A stretch of DNA of 64,000 nt from Variovorax paradoxus (GTDB taxonomy: Bacteria > Pseudomonadota > Gammaproteobacteria > Burkholderiales > Burkholderiaceae_C). Where the stretch lies: NCBI GenBank assembly GCA_016806145.1, contig CP063167.1:1236501-1300500 (forward strand), in the 5' to 3' direction. Shown piece by piece: positions 1-8,812 of the stretch. A program made the translations under genes and the position numbers. Every line of letters begins with the position of its first letter. The first letter of the stretch is position 1. Below the pieces are notes generated by a model. It was not told the origin of the DNA. It searched no databases and worked only from the letters and a program-made list of their open reading frames with translations.

Positions 1-802
1 GTTCTGCCGGCGTCGCGGCTTGCAGGGCGTCTGCGAGCGAGCGCGCTGCTGGGTCGTTGACTTCGCGCCTTCCACTGTGGAGCGAGCGCGCCGTGTCGTC
101 GAAGCCGAAAGGCTCGACGGCGGCAATCCGCGCGTCCGGCTGGAGGGCGTTCAACACCAGGCCGCAACCCGCCAGCAATCCGCCGCCGCCGCAGGGTGCG
201 GCGAAGGTGCCAAGGTTCTCTCTGGCCGCCGGAGGCAGTGCGTCCAGCGCTTCCAGAGCGACTGTCCCCTGTGCGGCCAGCACGTCGGGGTGATCGCCTG
301 GCGGAACGAGCGTGCCGCCGGAGTCCTGCAGCAATCGCATTCCAATCGCTTCCCGGCTTTCGTGTCGCCGGTCGTAGTGCACGACGCGGGCGCCATGGGC
401 AAGCGCTCGGTCGACCTTGTTACGCGGCGCATCGATAGGCATGACGATCGTGGCAGGGACGCCCAGGCAGCGTGCCGCCCAAGCGATGGCCTGGCCATGG
501 TTACCGGTGGAATAGGCCACGACGCCCCGTTGCCGTTCTGCTTCGCTCAGTCGCAGCACGGCGTTGAAGGCGCCGCGCGCCTTGAACGATCCCGTGACCT
601 GCAGGTTCTCGGCTTTTAGCCAGACCGGCGCGCCCGCGATGTGATCGAGGACTGGTGATCGTACGAGCGGCGTGCGCACCACATAGGCGCTGATGCGCTC
701 GGACGCCGAGCGGACGTCGTCGAATGTCGGCACGCGCATGGGCCCCAGCGATTCGTGGGTGAGGACGGGGCTCGGGTTTCTCTGGGTATCGTGTCTGGTC
801 AT
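1..802 (-). CDS. Threonine dehydratase-family PLP enzyme (C-terminus cut by window edge)
   Basis: This is a fold-type II pyridoxal-phosphate enzyme that runs off the left edge; about 267 residues are visible. The motif SFKARGAFNA carries the PLP lysine, TGNHGQ follows, and GGGGLLAGC is the phosphate-binding glycine loop. These are the marks of threonine/serine ammonia-lyases and 3-hydroxyaspartate dehydratases. I chose the ATG at 802 because AGGAG lies 7 bases upstream. It starts 22 bases after the ABC ATPase stop, so it should be the last gene of the importer operon and may deaminate the imported hydroxy amino acid. A racemase of the same fold is also possible. Confidence 0.85.
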   Translation of the reverse strand, partial: MTRHDTQRNPSPVLTHESLGPMRVPTFDDVRSASERISAYVVRTPLVRSPVLDHIAGAPVWLKAENLQVTGSFKARGAFNAVLRLSEAERQRGVVAYSTGNHGQAIAWAARCLGVPATIVMPIDAPRNKVDRALAHGARVVHYDRRHESREAIGMRLLQDSGGTLVPPGDHPDVLAAQGTVALEALDALPPAARENLGTFAAPCGGGGLLAGCGLVLNALQPDARIAAVEPFGFDDTARSLHSGRREVNDPAARSLADALQAATPAE

Positions 803-824
803 GGTGTACTCCTGCACACTGCAC

Positions 825-1586
825 TCAATGGGAGACTAGGCGCGACAGGAACTCCTGCGCTCGCTCGGTTGTGGGAGATGCGAAGAACGCGTCCGTCGAG
901 GTGTTCTCCACCACCTTGCCGGCGTCCATGAAGATCACGCGGTCCGCGGCGCGGCGGGCAAAACCCATCTCGTGGGTGACCACGGCCATCGTCATACCGT
1001 CCTGGGCGAGTTCCAACATTACGGCGAGTACCTCGCCGATCATTTCTGGATCCAGGGCCGAGGTCGGCTCGTCGAAGAGCATGACGATGGGGTCCATTGC
1101 CAGCGCACGAGCAATCGCGATGCGCTGCTGCTGGCCGCCGGACAGCTGAGCGGGATACGCGTCGACCTTCCCCGGCAGGCCTACACGGCTCAGCAGTTCG
1201 CTGGCCCTGCGCTGCGCCGCATCGCGCGATCGGCCGAGCACCTTCATGGGTGCGAGGCAGAGGTTCTCTCGCACCGTCAAGTGCGGGTAGAGCTCGAAGT
1301 GCTGGAACACCATGCCCACACGCCTGCGCAGCTCGCTCAAATTGGACGTCGCCGCGCCCACCTCAACGCCGTCGACACGCACGCTGCCCCGCTGGAACGG
1401 CTCGAGCCCGTTGAAACACTTGATCAGCGTGCTTTTGCCTGAGCCGGAGGGGCCGCAGATCACCGCGACCTCGCCGCGGCGGATCGTCAGGTCGCAACCG
1501 TTGAGCACGGGGACCGACCCATAGGCCTTGTGGAGCCCGGCTACTTCGATCATGGGCGCTTCGAGGTTCTTTTTCTGGGAAGTCAT
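825..1586 (-). CDS. Polar amino acid ABC transporter, ATP-binding subunit
   Basis: Cytoplasmic ATPase of the GlnQ/HisP type that powers the importer encoded just upstream; 253 residues, normal for the family. It shows Walker A GPSGSGKST, signature LSGGQQQR, Walker B MLFDEPTSALDP and the switch histidine in VTHEMGFA. An open frame extends further upstream, but the ATG at 1586 gives an ATGA overlap with the permease stop and matches the family N-terminus a few residues later (MIEVAGLHKAYG). Translation is probably coupled to the permease. Confidence 0.95.
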   Translation of the reverse strand: MTSQKKNLEAPMIEVAGLHKAYGSVPVLNGCDLTIRRGEVAVICGPSGSGKSTLIKCFNGLEPFQRGSVRVDGVEVGAATSNLSELRRRVGMVFQHFELYPHLTVRENLCLAPMKVLGRSRDAAQRRASELLSRVGLPGKVDAYPAQLSGGQQQRIAIARALAMDPIVMLFDEPTSALDPEMIGEVLAVMLELAQDGMTMAVVTHEMGFARRAADRVIFMDAGKVVENTSTDAFFASPTTERAQEFLSRLVSH

Positions 1587-2245
1587 GCAGCGCTCCTGCG
1601 CTTGGCAGCCAGGTGGGCCGCCAGTGAAAGGGATGCGCAGAGCACGAAATAGACGAGCGCTGCGAACAGGTACATCTCGACCAGGCGGTTGTCCCGGTTC
1701 GCCACGATGCTGGTGGACGTCATGAAGTCCCGCAGGGAGATCACATAGACGAGCGAGGTGTCCTGGAACAGGACGATGGCTTGCGTGATCAGCACGGGCG
1801 TCATGTTGCGCAGTGCCTGAGGCAGCACCACGTAGCGCAGCGCCTGCGCCGGTCGCAGGCCCGAGGCTGCCGCCGCCTGCCACTGGCCCATGCGCACGCT
1901 CTGCAGGCCCGCGCGAATGATCTCGGAGTAGTAGGCCGCCTCGAACAGCGTGAAGGCGATCAAGGCCGACGTGAGCGCGCCCACGGGCCTGCCGACGATC
2001 AGCGGTACCAAGAAGTAGAACCAGAAGATCACCAGAATCAGAGGCACGGCCCTGAAGCCGTTTACGTACGCCGCCGCCGCACCGGCGAGCAGGCGGTGAC
2101 GAGAGCGCCGCGCCAGTGCCAGGAACAGGCCGAGCACCAGGCCGCCCGCCATCGCGACCAGGGTCAGCATCAGGCTCAGCCCTAGGCCTTCGAGCAGGAA
2201 AGGCCAGGCCTTTAGGATGACCGAGGCATCGAATGTCGCGTTCAT
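1583..2245 (-). CDS. Polar amino acid ABC transporter permease (second)
   Basis: Inner-membrane permease of the His/Glu/Gln/Arg/opine family, 220 residues. Hydrophobic segments start near residue 18, and the cytoplasmic EAA-type loop reads GQWQAAAASGLRP followed by LPQALRN, where the ATPase docks. It overlaps the first permease by four bases at 2242-2245 and the ATPase by four bases at 1583-1586. Two permeases plus one ATPase and one receptor is the complete set for a PAAT importer. The substrate cannot be read from the sequence. Confidence 0.95.
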   Translation of the reverse strand: MNATFDASVILKAWPFLLEGLGLSLMLTLVAMAGGLVLGLFLALARRSRHRLLAGAAAAYVNGFRAVPLILVIFWFYFLVPLIVGRPVGALTSALIAFTLFEAAYYSEIIRAGLQSVRMGQWQAAAASGLRPAQALRYVVLPQALRNMTPVLITQAIVLFQDTSLVYVISLRDFMTSTSIVANRDNRLVEMYLFAALVYFVLCASLSLAAHLAAKRRSAA

Positions 2246-2961
2246 GTGCGCGCCCCCTGGGTGCCGGGGATCGTCAGTTTCTTTTCCAGACTCCGCATAC
2301 CTGCGGTCACGCAGAGCGCGATCGTCAGGTACACCAGGGTGGCGGCGGTGAAGGCCTCGAAGCCATTGAAGGTGTAGCTCTCGATCTGGCGGCTCTGCGC
2401 GGTCATCTCAAAGACGCCGATGGTCAGCGCCAGTGCCGAGTTCTTGAAGACGGTAAGGAATTCGGAGGTCAGCGGTGGCAGGACGAGCCGCATCGCCTGC
2501 GGCAGCAGGACGAAGCGATAGCTTTGCGTCAAGGTCATCCCGCTAGCGAAGGCGGCGAACCGCTGACCGTGTGGTAGCGCGGCAATGCCAGAACGGACCT
2601 GGACCGCGACCCGCGACGCGGTGAACAACCCCAGCGCAGCGATGGCCGTCCAGAGTTCCGGCATCGGCAGATCCCGCTTCAGCCACCGTCCGGCCTCGCT
2701 CGGCAACAGCTCTGGTACCACGAAGAACCAGATGAAGAGTTGCAACAGCAGCGGCACATTCCGGAACACCGAGACGTAGGCGGTCACCAGCCATTTCGCG
2801 CGAACTGGCAGTGAGCCCAGCACGCCCAAGGCGAGACCGAGCGTCACGGCGATAGCCCAGGCGGCGAGCGAGATCAGCACCGTCGCCTGCAACCCGGACA
2901 GCAGCCATCCGGCGTAGGGGTCCTCGAAGAGGACCCTCCAATTCCATGCGTAGTTCATCAC
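2242..2961 (-). CDS. Polar amino acid ABC transporter permease (first)
   Basis: Inner-membrane permease, 239 residues, partner of the next gene. It has the usual five-helix layout, and the EAA loop contains GQRFAAFASGMTLTQSYR followed by LPQAMR. The start lies 19 bases after the receptor stop, and the stop overlaps the next permease start (ATGA). The N-terminal MMNYAWNWRVLFEDPYAGW resembles GltJ-type permeases, but I would not infer glutamate as substrate from that alone. Confidence 0.95.
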   Translation of the reverse strand: MMNYAWNWRVLFEDPYAGWLLSGLQATVLISLAAWAIAVTLGLALGVLGSLPVRAKWLVTAYVSVFRNVPLLLQLFIWFFVVPELLPSEAGRWLKRDLPMPELWTAIAALGLFTASRVAVQVRSGIAALPHGQRFAAFASGMTLTQSYRFVLLPQAMRLVLPPLTSEFLTVFKNSALALTIGVFEMTAQSRQIESYTFNGFEAFTAATLVYLTIALCVTAGMRSLEKKLTIPGTQGART

Positions 2962-2980
2962 GAGTCGCGCGCGCGCCGAT

Positions 2981-3868
2981 TCATTCGGGAAGTGCGGCCA
3001 GTTTCAGCGCTGCTGCGAGATCCTTTGACATCGGAACGTCCAGCTGTGTGAACCACTTGTCGTAGAACGCGTTGAGTTCGCCGGAGCGGACGCTGCGCGC
3101 GATGGTGGCATTGACCAGGCTGAGGAACACGGTGCTGTTCTTCTGCAGCATCAGGCCATACGGATCGAATGAGAGCGGCCGGCCGACCACCTCGTAGTCA
3201 AGCGGCACCGGTGCGCTCTTGCGCAGCCCGGACAGCAGGATGTCGTCGGTTGAAAAGGCGTCGACCCGCCCTGTCGAGAGGGCGAGGAAGCCCTCCGAGT
3301 TGTCCTTCACCGGGACGATGCGAACCTTCAGTTTCTTGGCGTCGATCAATGCCTTGATCAGGCGCTCCGGCGTGGTGTTGATGGGGAGCGCCACCGCTTT
3401 TCCATTCAGGTCTTCGACCTCCTTGATGTCCGCGCCCTTGCGGACCAACAGCCGGGTGGTGGAGATGAAGTGCGGTGCGCTGAAGTCGACTTGGACTTGG
3501 CGGCTCAGCGTGTTGACCGTCGAGCCGCATTCGAGATCGACGGTGCCGTTGGCCACGAGCGCGATGCGGTTCTGCGGATTCACTGCGATGTAGTCGACCT
3601 TGAGCGCAGGTAGCTGGAGCCGCTGCTTGACGGCGTCTACTACCTTTAAGCAGAGGTCCATCGCGTAGCCGACAGGCTTCCTGTCGTCGTTGAGGTAGGA
3701 GAATGGAATCGACGACTCGCGGTAGCCCAGCGTGATCGTGCCCTTGGCCTTGATGCGCTCCAGGATGGGGTCGGTGCTTTGTGCGAGCGCCGCACCGCTG
3801 CTTACCAACAGCGCGGCACCAACGACGCCGAACAGGACGCGAGACACGAAATGGATGGCGGTGTTCAT
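2981..3868 (-). CDS. Amino acid ABC transporter, periplasmic substrate-binding protein
   Basis: Periplasmic receptor of the SBP_bac_3 family, 295 residues. The longer open frame upstream is not used: the ATG at 3868 has GAGGAA eight bases upstream and begins a signal peptide ending AALAQS. Mature-domain motifs include GTITLGYRESSIPFSY, NPQNRIALVANGTVDL and FSAPHF, typical of glutamate/aspartate-type receptors. It begins 11 bases after the HAD gene stop and feeds the two permeases and ATPase downstream. Confidence 0.95.
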   Translation of the reverse strand: MNTAIHFVSRVLFGVVGAALLVSSGAALAQSTDPILERIKAKGTITLGYRESSIPFSYLNDDRKPVGYAMDLCLKVVDAVKQRLQLPALKVDYIAVNPQNRIALVANGTVDLECGSTVNTLSRQVQVDFSAPHFISTTRLLVRKGADIKEVEDLNGKAVALPINTTPERLIKALIDAKKLKVRIVPVKDNSEGFLALSTGRVDAFSTDDILLSGLRKSAPVPLDYEVVGRPLSFDPYGLMLQKNSTVFLSLVNATIARSVRSGELNAFYDKWFTQLDVPMSKDLAAALKLAALPE

Positions 3869-3879
3869 TCGAACGTTCC

Positions 3880-4620
3880 TCAGGAGGCCGATACGGCTGC
3901 GGGTTGAACGGCGCCAGTCAGGGCGGCCACGAGTTCGGCAAGGCTCGATACGGTGAGGTCGGGCTTGGCCTCGGCCGCGCCCTCGCCGGACAAACCGAGC
4001 AGCCGGCCTGGACGGTTGACCCAAGCGCAGCGCATGCCCAGCCGGTTGGCCGGCGTGATGTCTGCCCGCAGGCTCTGACCAACGTGCAGGATCCGCTCGC
4101 GCGGGATGCCCATGCGCATCAGGTCGCCGATGCCGGTGTCGAAATGCGGCCAGTCCGGCTTGTAGGCGCCCACGCGCTGTGCCGTGACCACCAGGTCGAA
4201 GCGGAAGTCCAAGTTGTCGCACGAGGTGTTGAGCGACGCCTGGTCAATGTTGCTGAACGCGCCGACCTTTGTAGACGCTTGCAGGCGCTTGAGTCCGGCA
4301 TGGCTGTCTGCGAACGCGGGCCAAGTGTGGGGCGCCGCAGAGAACTGACGCCGCAGGTCGGGATCCACGGCCACGCCGAACTGCGCGCAGATGCGATCGA
4401 AGCACCTGTTCAGCACCTCGGGGTAGAGGTGGGCCGGGCGTTCTTTTTGGATCGCCGCCCGGGCGCCGTCGAAGGCCATGACGAGGGTATTGGCGTCGGC
4501 GTTGACGCCGTTGTCGTTCGCCCAGCGCGTCAGGAACTTGGCGATCGAGGGTTCCCAGTCGATCAGCGTGCCGTACACGTCGAAAGTCACGGCGTCGAAA
4601 TCGGAAAGGCGGAGCGTCAT
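3880..4620 (-). CDS. Haloacid dehalogenase-like hydrolase (type II, L-2-haloacid dehalogenase class)
   Basis: Cytosolic HAD-superfamily hydrolase, 246 residues. Motif I is FDVYGTLIDW with the nucleophilic Asp, and motif III/IV is HVGQSLRADITPANRLGM, as in type II haloacid dehalogenases. An in-frame TTG lies two codons upstream, but the ATG at 4620 has AAGG at normal distance and is preferred. It is the first gene of the importer operon and lies directly downstream of the palindromic operator. Many members of this class act on phosphate esters, so dehalogenation is not proven. Confidence 0.88.
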   Translation of the reverse strand: MTLRLSDFDAVTFDVYGTLIDWEPSIAKFLTRWANDNGVNADANTLVMAFDGARAAIQKERPAHLYPEVLNRCFDRICAQFGVAVDPDLRRQFSAAPHTWPAFADSHAGLKRLQASTKVGAFSNIDQASLNTSCDNLDFRFDLVVTAQRVGAYKPDWPHFDTGIGDLMRMGIPRERILHVGQSLRADITPANRLGMRCAWVNRPGRLLGLSGEGAAEAKPDLTVSSLAELVAALTGAVQPAAVSAS

Positions 4621-4656
4621 GTGCAACCTTGATGGAAAGTGAATGATCGAGCAAAT

Positions 4657-4677
4657 ATAATCGATTATCGATAATCG
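4657..4677. promoter_or_regulatory. Palindromic operator between GntR gene and importer operon
   Basis: Two overlapping perfect palindromes: ATAATCGATTAT at 4657-4668 and CGATTATCGATAATCG at 4662-4677. They sit in the 102-base divergent intergenic region, the usual place for autoregulation by a GntR/FadR-type repressor. The assignment to the adjacent GntR protein is inference. Confidence 0.7.
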
Positions 4678-4722
4678 TCAAACTGATCTCGGGTTCGTAC
4701 AATCCCTGACAGGAGAACAGTT

Positions 4723-5415
4723 ATGGATTACGTTGAAGCCTCACTCGCAGACCAGGTTCTGGGTGATCGCTCCACCTCGGGGGCGGTGGTCGACGCATTG
4801 CGCGTCGAGATCATTCAAGGTCGGCTCAAGCCGGGCGAGCGTTTGCGACAGGATGCCGTGGCGTCACGCTTTGGCGTCAGCCAGACGGTCGTCAGGGAGG
4901 CCTTCAAGGATCTGATCCGCGAGTGCTTCCTGGCCGCCGAGCCACGCAGGGGAGTCAGCGTGGCGACAATGTCCGCTGCTGAGGCGGAAGAGATGACGCG
5001 CTTAAGAAGCCTGGTGGAGCCGCAGGCCCTTGCGTGGGCTATCCCGCGACTGACTGACGCCCACTTCGAGGTGGCCAAGCGTGTGCTCCAAGAACTGGAC
5101 GGTGAAGCGAGCGTGGATCGGATCATCTCGCTGAACGCCCGCTTTCATCGCGGGCTGTACGCCGCTGCCGATCGCCCTCGGACATTGACCATGGTCGAGA
5201 CCCTGCGCCTGGGCTTTGAGCGCTATCTTCGCTACACGTGGGAGTTCACCTCACATCGCGATCGCTCTCAACAGGAGCATTGGGAACTCCTGGCAATGTG
5301 CCAGCAGGGTGACGTCGCGAATGCGTGCAAGCTCCTGACGCAGCACATTTCCGCGACGGGAGAACTGCTCGTTGAATGCTTTGCAAAGCGGCCTGTCCAG
5401 CATTCGTCGTCGTAG
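4723..5415 (+). CDS. GntR-family (FadR/FCD) transcriptional regulator
   Basis: DNA-binding regulator of 230 residues. The winged helix spans about residues 15-85 (LRVEIIQGRLKPGERL, FGVSQTVVREAFKDL) and an all-helical FCD ligand domain follows, with metal-ligand candidates in NARFHRGLYAA. The ATG at 4723 has AGGAGAA eight bases upstream. Divergent placement against the HAD-ABC-dehydratase operon suggests it represses that operon and responds to the imported acid. FCD regulators usually bind carboxylates. Confidence 0.93.
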   Translation: MDYVEASLADQVLGDRSTSGAVVDALRVEIIQGRLKPGERLRQDAVASRFGVSQTVVREAFKDLIRECFLAAEPRRGVSVATMSAAEAEEMTRLRSLVEPQALAWAIPRLTDAHFEVAKRVLQELDGEASVDRIISLNARFHRGLYAAADRPRTLTMVETLRLGFERYLRYTWEFTSHRDRSQQEHWELLAMCQQGDVANACKLLTQHISATGELLVECFAKRPVQHSSS

Positions 5416-5661
5416 CTGGTATGCGCAAAGAGCTGTGCGAAGCAGGCGGGGGAGATCGCGCCCGCGTCGCGGGGATCGTTGAGTTCCGTTGGACGGCCGA
5501 CCTCAAGCTGCGCGTTTTGACTGGCGCGTTCTCGAAAGTTCAGTGTCGTCCGCACGCACTTTGACCGGGGACAACGCATAGGACGGTAAGGCAGTTGTCC
5601 ACCGCCTGGGAAACCCGCCAAATTTGTAAACCTCCTTGCTCAACGGCCAGAGGCTCCAGGA

Positions 5662-5681
5662 TACTGTATTTTTATACAGTA
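5662..5681. promoter_or_regulatory. LexA (SOS) box upstream of imuA
   Basis: TACTGTATTTTTATACAGTA matches the canonical LexA operator at 18 of 20 positions and is a near-perfect CTGT-N8-ACAG palindrome. It lies 11 bases before the imuA start codon, so bound LexA would block transcription of the cassette. Confidence 0.9.
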
Positions 5682-5692
5682 TTGGAGTCCAC

Positions 5693-6535
5693 ATGGTTGC
5701 CTCCCTGTCGTGGGTGAGTGGCGACGACGCGCCCCCCACCCCGTTTGCTTCCAATGCGTCGCGCGACCCGAAAGGCCGCCCGCTGGTACTTCCGCACGCG
5801 GTGGAATCCGCGATCTGGCGGGGGGATGCCCTGGGCAGCCCCGTGACCCGCATCCTCAGCAGTGGCTTCGAGGCCCTGGATGCGCAACTGCCTGGTGGTG
5901 GCTGGCCTTGCGGTTCGTTGACCGAGGTTCTCCAGGCGCAGGCCACGGTTTTGGAATGGCGGCTCTTCGCGCCCGCCATGCGTGCACTGATTTTGGAAGG
6001 CAAGCAGATCGTGGTGGTCGGACCTCCCAAGGCTCCGCATATTCCAGGGCTTGTTCATCTGGGGCTCGACGAACGTCATCTGGTATGGATTCACGCGGAC
6101 AAGCCGATGGAGCGGCTGTGGGCGATCGAACAGCTGCTGAAGGCCAACGCAGCGGGCATGGTGCTGGGGTGGGTGCCGCAGGCTCGCCAGGAACAGATCC
6201 GTCGCCTGCAGGTGTCCGCGCAGAGCTGCGACGCGCCGATCATCCTTTTTCGACCAGCTGCGGCCGCGCATGAAGCTTCGGCTGCGCCGCTGCGCCTGCA
6301 GGCGCGATTCGGCATCGATTGGGAACTGGGAATACAGCTGCTCAAGCGCAAAGGGCCGTCGCACGATACGGAACTGCGTCTGCCGTCGATCCCCGGAGGT
6401 CTGGCAGAAATCCTCACGCCTCGCCTGCAACACCCGAGTCGTTTGATCGCGGCGCGCCATTTCAGAGAGTTCTCCCATGCGGTGGGCAGCACTGCTCCCG
6501 CACAAGCTGCCGGACGGTCCGAAGCCGCGCACTGA
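5693..6535 (+). CDS. imuA: ImuA, translesion synthesis-associated RecA-like protein
   Basis: ImuA (also called SulA2) is the RecA-like accessory protein of the ImuA-ImuB-DnaE2 mutasome, induced by DNA damage. The frame from the ATG at 5693 is 280 residues with no stop. It contains the family opening LSSGFEALDAQLPGGGWP and later ARFGIDWELGIQLLKRKGP. An upstream in-frame extension crosses the LexA box and is rejected. The end overlaps the imuB start by 59 bases, as in intact cassettes. Because imuB and dnaE2 are broken, its product probably has no partners here. Confidence 0.85.
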   Translation: MVASLSWVSGDDAPPTPFASNASRDPKGRPLVLPHAVESAIWRGDALGSPVTRILSSGFEALDAQLPGGGWPCGSLTEVLQAQATVLEWRLFAPAMRALILEGKQIVVVGPPKAPHIPGLVHLGLDERHLVWIHADKPMERLWAIEQLLKANAAGMVLGWVPQARQEQIRRLQVSAQSCDAPIILFRPAAAAHEASAAPLRLQARFGIDWELGIQLLKRKGPSHDTELRLPSIPGGLAEILTPRLQHPSRLIAARHFREFSHAVGSTAPAQAAGRSEAAH

Positions 6536-7850
6536 GGCGCTCGAGAGTCTGACCACCGAGTACTTGCAGTTCACCCCGCGCGTTGCCGTCCTTGAAGCGC
6601 TTCTATCGTGTTGCGGCGTTGTTATGGAACGCGAGCAAAGCCTGCGCATTTTTGGCGGCATTCGCCGGTTGGTGAAGTGGTGCGCGAAGAGTGCGCCGAT
6701 CTTGGCGTGCGACACCTCGCTCGGGTGCCACAAGCTTGGCCCGCTCGCACCCCGCGCGAGCGGGCCTGTCCAACGGCTTTACGAAGCTATTGGCGCAACT
6801 GCTGGATGCATTGCTGTTCGAGACACTGACGCAGGTCGCCGCGCACCAAGCCACACTGGCAAGCCTGGGTTGCCAGACCTTGGGGCAGGTGAAGGCGCTA
6901 CCGCGCGTGGGACTGAGCCGGCGCTTCGACGCACCATTGCGTGGAAGCCGGGCGCAGGCGTATGGCTTGCGCCCTGACGGTCACGAGTGGGCGCAGCTGT
7001 CCAACACTTACCATGCGAAGCTCGAGCTGATGGCGCGTGTAGAACATGCGCCAGCGATCGTCTTCGGCGCGCGTCGACTGATGCTGCAGATGGCGGGGTG
7101 GCTTCTGGCACGGCGCTCGGGCGTCAGCGCTCTAACCTCGCGCTGGTGCCATGACGCTATGCGTTCGAAGTCGGCAGGTGATTGCGTCGAAATGACGGTG
7201 CGAACGGCCCACGCCACGAGTGACACAGAACACCTGACGCGGCTTTTGGCTACGCACTCGGTCAAGTTCGAACTGCTAGCGCCGGTGGGCGATCTAGGAG
7301 CAGTTGGCCAACGAGGTGCAGTCATTGGAGGAAAAGAGCCTGTCTATGCTGCCCGAGCCAAAGGTTGGGTGAGACCATGGCGCTCGTGCTCGAGCGCAAC
7401 GCCGCACGCCTGGGGCCGGACGCGTGTTGCGCCCGGTCCTGGTCGAAAACCACCGAACGGAATGAATGTGTCGTTGGCGACCGGCGACCGGCGCCCGACT
7501 CCGCACCGCGCACCGGATGCCGGCCGCTCAGCGTGCCGCAGCCGACCTTCGTACTGGCCAAGCCGCTGCGTATGGCCGTTCAGGACAACCGGCCGATCTG
7601 ACAGGGGTGTGCTTCGACTGCTTGCGGGCCCCCCACCGCGTGGAGGGCGGCTGCTGCGACCGCACAACAAGTATCGAGGCGGTCAAAAACGAGCGGCCTC
7701 TCCCACCGTCCCACCGTTGGAGACCACCTCCCACGTCGCGCAGGATGACTGGGTGGTCGTGAGCGAGCAGGCCGGTGTGCTGTAGATTTTTTCCAGATGC
7801 GCCTGGCCAGGGCCGAGACCGTCCGGTTTCTCCACGACACCTTCGCTTGA
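6477..7850 (+). pseudogene. imuB: imuB (Y-family polymerase-like) pseudogene, several frameshifts
   Basis: ImuB-like coding is spread over all three frames. The start MRWAALLP and LQFTPRVAVLEALL lie in the frame of 6477; LGCQTLGQVKALPRVGLSRRF and the following palm/finger region lie in the next frame; GETMALVLERNAARLGPD (from 7371) lies in the third. The end shows DDWVVVSEQAGVL followed by an in-frame TAG where families usually have Trp. The last fragment, ending VRFLHDTFA and TGA at 7848-7850, is again in the first frame. Overall length (458 codons) is close to intact ImuB, so decay is by indels and point mutation rather than large deletion. Confidence 0.85.
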
Positions 7851-8046
7851 GGGCTCGAAATTCAACTGCCCTTTATGCCGACCTGAAGTGCTTGAGCAAC
7901 TTCAGCTTTCTTCGTGGGGCGAGTCGGCCGGAGAAAGTGGTCGAACGCGCGAAGAAGCTTGGCTACTCGGCCTCGGCGATCACGGACTCAGCCTGGCGGG
8001 CGTGGTTCGTGCCCATGTCGCTGCCAACTCCTGGCCTCCAAACTGA
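7846..8046 (+). pseudogene. dnaE2: dnaE2 (error-prone polymerase III alpha) N-terminal remnant
   Basis: The reading YADLKCLSNFSFLRGAS and VERAKKLGYSASAITD is the PHP-domain start of DnaE2. Immediately after ITD the frame shifts by one: LSLAGVVRAHVAANSWPPN continues in the neighbouring frame and stops at 8044-8046. Nothing of the remaining thousand or so codons is recognisable downstream. The fragment follows the imuB end directly, as expected for the third cassette gene. Confidence 0.85.
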
Positions 8047-8812
8047 TGGCGGTGCTTGGAATCTAGCAGCGCGAAGAAGGTGAAGAATCTCATCGCCTCT
8101 AGGCTGGAGGCTCGCGAAAGCAAGCGAAAAGCCGGGATTTCCGGTAGGCGGACTGCAACCAGAACCCCTTTTTCGTGCGTGTCTTTTGTGCGTGCGGAGG
8201 CCGCCTCGATCGGATGAGACGCTGGCGAGGGCCATCTGCGAAGTCAACGCCGATCGGGAGATCACTGTGAGGCGATCAATCAGAGCTGCGGGCGATTCAG
8301 AAAAATGCCATCGATTGGAGCAGCAGTCCGAGCCGCCCCGAGCTGAGAAACTGGTGCGACTTGAGAGTGACGCTTGCGCAGCAGGCAACGTTGCTGTGGC
8401 ATCGCATTGAATTCACGCGCAGGTAAACGACCCGGAACGTCAGCTGTGGCCAGCCTCTCGAATCGCAGAGCTTCCCCCTCTTGCCGCGCAATGAGCTCTT
8501 TCAAACACACGAATTGAGAAATAAGTTAGCTGGGTCGCAGAAGCCTGAAGATCGTCAGACAGATGATCTCGTGCGTCCACGCCAACAAGTGTCCGGCCAT
8601 CACCGCGCGAGAGAGAAGCTCATTCAGGCCGAATTCAGGTGAGATCGATTACCCATCCATGAACGCTGGACATACCTTCTCGCGGACACAACCCGGAGGT
8701 GTGAAGATATGGATTCTTTCGGTGTATTTCGAAAAATCGCAATCCTCACTGGCTGAAGGTGTCGATATCTATGATAAAAACCGAGCCTTAAAATTATCAG
8801 GACCACCAAGCA
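8047..8812. other. Intergenic region between dnaE2 remnant and H-NS gene
   Basis: About 770 bases with only short overlapping frames that resemble no family I know. The last 130 bases before 8813 are visibly richer in A and T than the surroundings and probably hold the promoter of the H-NS gene. Some of the stretch may be dnaE2 residue decayed beyond recognition. Confidence 0.5.
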
